A stretch of 64,000 bases of DNA from Gymnogyps californianus (lineage: Eukaryota > Chordata > Aves > Accipitriformes > Cathartidae). Each line of letters begins with the position of its first letter. Position 1 is the stretch's first letter. The position numbers and the translations under genes are program-made. The notes under the pieces are model-generated. The model saw only the letters and a list, made by a program, of their open reading frames with translations, ran no database searches and was not told where the DNA came from. This document shows, in pieces, positions 60,019 to 64,000 of the stretch. The stretch is from assembly GCF_018139145.2 (NCBI RefSeq), contig NC_059471.1, positions 98,706,914-98,770,913 on the forward strand. Reading direction: 5' to 3'.

Positions 60019-63000
60019 AAAAATGACAGAGAGGAGCGGGGAAGGGAGGAAAGTAATTTTACCTCAGTCCTATTCATTCAGAAGCAGACCTAAGTGTTCG
60101 TCAGTGACAGGAACAAAGTCAAGGTCAAAGGCAGTGGCCACCATATGGGCCCGAGATAGGGCTCCATCACCATTTGCCACCTGTGCTTGTTTCTAAGTTC
60201 TCACACCAGAATTATTACAGAAAGTAACAGCTTTATGTAAGCAGGGGGTCAGAGATAATATTATTCCTAAAATCAAAGCTGTTGTTTCTTTATCTTCCCA
60301 TGGCTGGGCAGAAGCCAGAGGCAGAAGGTGGGTCTAGGTGCTGACAAATTAGCAAAGTAGGTGGTTTCTGGGAGAAGTGAGTGCCTGGCCCTACTCTCCA
60401 GTCCTCCCAGTTCTCCCAGTTGCTTCATCGTGCCAATGGTGAGAGCATGGGAAGAGAAGAAGGAGAGGAGGGCATTGTCCCCTGCTACCCCTGCCTAGTG
60501 TCCACTGCTAGGACCAGGAAGGGAAGGTGACCTTGGGTCTGGACCACTCCCCTCCCTGTTCTTAGTCACCTCTCTCCCGGGCTCAGCCATGGCAGTGAGG
60601 CGGCAGTGCAAGCTGGCTGGGCACCTCCAGGCTGCAGTGCTTCTGAGGTGCTTGTAGGGAGGCAGAGGAATTTAGTGAGAGATGGAAGACAGAAAATGAT
60701 AGCCACAGCCCTTGGAAACCTCGATAGCTCTCCCTCAACACCTTCTTTTCACCTTGCTTCTCCCCTGTCACCCAAATCCCCTCTTTCCCCTCAACCTCTC
60801 CACTCCATCCAATCTTTCTCTGTAACCATTACAAAAATGGCATCTTGTCAACGTGAGTGAAACGGACAAAATCAGTTGGTTTGTTCCATATTCTCCTGAT
60901 GGCAAATATCAATGTTGCATATGTTACAGAGAAGACTTGAGTTTGGTCTGGCAGGGTTACACAGCCTCTATAAATGTCACCCGGATGAAGGACTGAAGGA
61001 ACCATTTTGAATGAGCCTTGTTCATACCTTATTTTACCCAGCTCACCTATCCCTATTTTAAGCCACCTTTAATCACATTGGTTAATACACTAGAGTACAA
61101 TTCTTATAGAGTACACAGACTTTTTTGCAAATGTCTATCAGCACTTATTACTGTACCAAAATTTCCCTGTTATCTTATTCTTGTAACTTCAACTTGTGTA
61201 CTAGTCAAATAGACCTCAGTACTGATCAAATACAGTCCTAGTAAGCATCACACACATTCAAATGGAACAAACACGTCCAATCTTTATGCTCTTTCTGAAG
61301 AAACAAGCAAATGTCTAAGGCCTCAGTTTCCTCTGCTTGCATATCTGCAAAATTAAAACAACAGAACCAATCAAATTGCTAAATTTTGTAGTATTATTTT
61401 TCCATTCCTTAATCTTCCCTTCACTTGCATTTACCTTTAAATTAAAGAGAGGTGCACTGAACAAAGTAGTTCAAAGCTAACTCAAATATTGGAAGCTTAC
61501 TGTGTCTATTCTTTTCCTTAAATTACAGATAAAGTAGCTTTCTCAACAGCTCTACTCACTGCAAAAGTTGAAATCAGATATCCCTACAATACGTTTCACT
61601 TGATAATGAGCATATCCCATCTGAAGGACAATGCGTGTTCACATTCACATTTTCCCAGTTTGTATTGCTTTATACTATTTTTTTCTCATGCCAGAAATAA
61701 TGTAGATAAAACATGAGTATAAGTGGTTTAAAAGCCTTTGTGTTAGAAGAACACATCTGAGAAGACGAGGTATAACTGTTCAATATGGACTAGATTCTGT
61801 TGCTCTATAAATTGGCTGCTACTTTCAAGGGTAGACATCATGGTCCTGAGGGCACTAAAAGGCCTGAATGGCCCTGACTGGCCTCATCTGGGACCCCCAG
61901 CCCATGTCCATGGGCATGGAAATCAAAATTCAGCCCTACAATGAGGGGATGTAAAAACCTTTCACAGTGAGGAGCAAAAGTCTTGTCGTTTGCTGATAGT
62001 GACATATACTAATTTTACAACCATCGTGAGTTATTGAAGTAGTGCAAACTGCTGTAGTTAAAATATTACGTGTTATTACTATTACTGTAGCACCCAGAGG
62101 TTTAAATCAGTACTGTCTGGGGTACTACTCACTATGTGAACATGCAGTAGGAGACCAGCTCTGACTCTGAGACATTGTATGCTAAGTAATGAAAGGTTGA
62201 GGAAAGGGAAAATCATCACCTTTGCAGGGAAGGAGCACAAAGATATACAAGGTCAAACTGATGCCAATCAGAATTATACAGATTGAGCTGATCCAGCATT
62301 GGCCTGAGGAAGCAAATGAGATTAACTTTTCATTCCCTTTCGACCCTCTTTATAATAGTGGGGTTTTTTGTTTAGGTTTTTTTGTAGGTGCTTTATTTGG
62401 TTGGTTCTTTTTGGCTTTGTTTTTTTTTTTAAGGTTCATATCTGTAGTTCTCTAGATTAGGGAGCTGGTTGGAGTGTGGAAATAGAGAAGTGGGAGGAAA
62501 TGGGAGAGACTAGGGTATGATGAAGTCCTTGCTCAATCCTGGGTGGCTGTACAGCTGGGGAACTTGTCTGCTTCTGGGAACACAGGAGTGATTTTAGGTC
62601 CACAAGGTTAAAGAAAGCCATTGAGTGAACACAGGAGATTTGTTGCATTTATTCTATTTTTTTTCCTACTCTAAGCAGATTTGGGTTAAGACAGTGTTTG
62701 TTCCTGATTTGGCAGACAACCTAGGCTGACTCTGTCAGCTTTTTCATGAACATGGTAAGGCCTGTCTGTGACATAGTGTATCAAAACTGAAATGGCAGTA
62801 ACCTGTGTCACTGGGAGGTTTGAGACATTTGCTTTCTCTACATGTTTTTGGTTGCAAAGTTGGGGTTATCAGTACACTGCATTGATCCTTCTGGCCAACT
62901 CACATCACACAGAAAAATAGGTTAGTCAGATCCTTTTACTCTTAAAAGCCTCCCACAAAACTCTCACTAGTGTACACACAAATATCTCTGAACAGTGCAC

Positions 63001-64000
63001 ACCTACCATATTTTAAGAAGTTGCACTCACCCATCACTCAAATAGTCAAATATTAAATCAGCCTAAGCTTTCTCCTAAAACTTCACTGTTCATAGAGTTC
63101 CCACTGAAGATCTTCCATTGCTTTGGATCCCTTCCCTGCACTGCTTGGGAAGGTACCTCCGTCACTCCTGTCCTGGCTCAGATCAGGAGTCACCTGCTAG
63201 CACAAGTCAGTCAATAACTTGCCTTTCTAGGTGGGGGTAATGGCAAGTGGTTGTCAGTGCTAGAGCAGAGGGAGTTGGTGTTCCTACATGTAAACCCAGA
63301 AAATTGTCTGCTGCTGCAGCAGGATAAAATTTGAGTCAGCTCTGGTGCTTTGGTTGTTGTTGTGAACTTAAAATGTTTCTGTTGCACATGAAGAGTGTTG
63401 CATGGAGAGCAGGAGAAAAAGTAGTTTAATAGCTGGTGGTGATGCCTTCTCACGTTCAGGATATACTTTCTCTGCCAAAAAAGGGTACTTTTTACAGAAG
63501 GAAAATAAATATAAATAACTCACTTTGTAACAGATTTCTGAAGAGAAAGCTCTGTTTCTCACCTCAGCACAATGAGTCAAGCTGAGCCCTGCAGAAGGGA
63601 CAGAGACATTGGGGGCAGAGCCCTGAGCTGACCTTCCCAAGCCCTGTCACAGTCAAACTGACCCTACTCGGACTCTGCAAGATACGACTAACGCCTGCCT
63701 GGCTCTATGTCCTCCTGCTGCCCCATCACCGCTCTTGTCACTGAAGGTGGCCTTGGAAAGTGTGCCGGCTGATGGAGGAAAGATCATTTGGTAGGTGTTG
63801 CAGAGGAGCTGCTTTACCTGCTACCTGGGCTGGAACTGTCTGGGGCAAGAAGCGAGGTACAATTCTCTGCTGCTATCGATCCTGCATTATTGGCTCGGTG
63901 GAGTGAAAAGGGAGGAGCACGTAGCGGCCAGAGCCAGGAGCCAATGGTTCAAAATCACCCCAGAGGCTGCCTTTAGCTTTTGTACGGCCTCCAGACGGTA
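60019..64000. other. Non-coding interval, no gene seen
   Basis: Mostly AT-rich sequence with GC-richer patches at 60290-60620 and 63560-64000. T-rich low complexity lies at 62360-62435. Frames at 60606-60860 (+) and 63788-63976 (+) have no recognisable domain. The final GC-rich patch could approach a gene beyond the window edge, but nothing in it supports an exon call. Confidence 0.5.

Noticed and set aside
1..64000. CRISPR arrays, operons, phage or plasmid features
   Set aside because: None are present. Composition, CR1 LINEs and LTRs all point to a bird nuclear genome.

Overview
The window looks like a piece of a bird chromosome. Several copies of CR1, the dominant avian LINE, end in the CR1 signature of tandem ATTCTRTG-type octamers, and there are two complete avian-type retroviral solo LTRs. 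The LTR at 36531-37119 closely matches, from memory, a family I associate with many non-galliform (neoavian) birds, so a neoavian is the likelier source. That placement is inference. There is no sign of a bacterial, plasmid or viral genome: no operons, no long ORFs, no tRNA or rRNA genes and no CRISPR arrays.

I found no protein-coding gene I can name. The longest open frame is about 207 codons, is purine-strand biased and looks like chance. The window is best read as intergenic sequence (a gene desert) or the inside of a very large intron. Three stretches look weakly exon-like: 10121-10302 (+), 40860-41026 (+) and 51990-52545 (-). The third is the most interesting because an open frame is followed by AATAAA and a GT-rich element, the layout of a transcript 3' end.

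Repeat layout, left to right: a CR1 copy with an internal reverse-transcriptase deletion (2799-3780, -); a short CR1 3' tail (6745-6932, +); a GC-rich solo LTR with a 5-bp target duplication and an internal minisatellite (12298-13342, probably -); a very old CR1/L3-like LINE of about 1.7 kb (14668-16365, -); a CR1 3' end (19393-19818, +); a second very old LINE fragment from the RT region (22690-23640, +); a young-looking solo LTR with a 5-bp target duplication (36531-37119, probably -); an old CR1 with ORF2 C-terminal remnants (55391-56110, -); and a young truncated CR1 abutting a CA microsatellite (59750-60018, -).

Between the repeats lies AT-rich single-copy DNA. A few blocks have the texture of conserved non-coding regulatory elements: a homeodomain-type palindrome near 17973, an RFX X-box and SOX-like palindrome near 33695-33940, and paired GTCATAAA sites near 43327-43400. 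These are motif-level observations only. Conservation could not be tested here.

I did not find a convincing new biological system. The items most worth testing are the possible minus-strand terminal exon near 52 kb and the candidate enhancer blocks.
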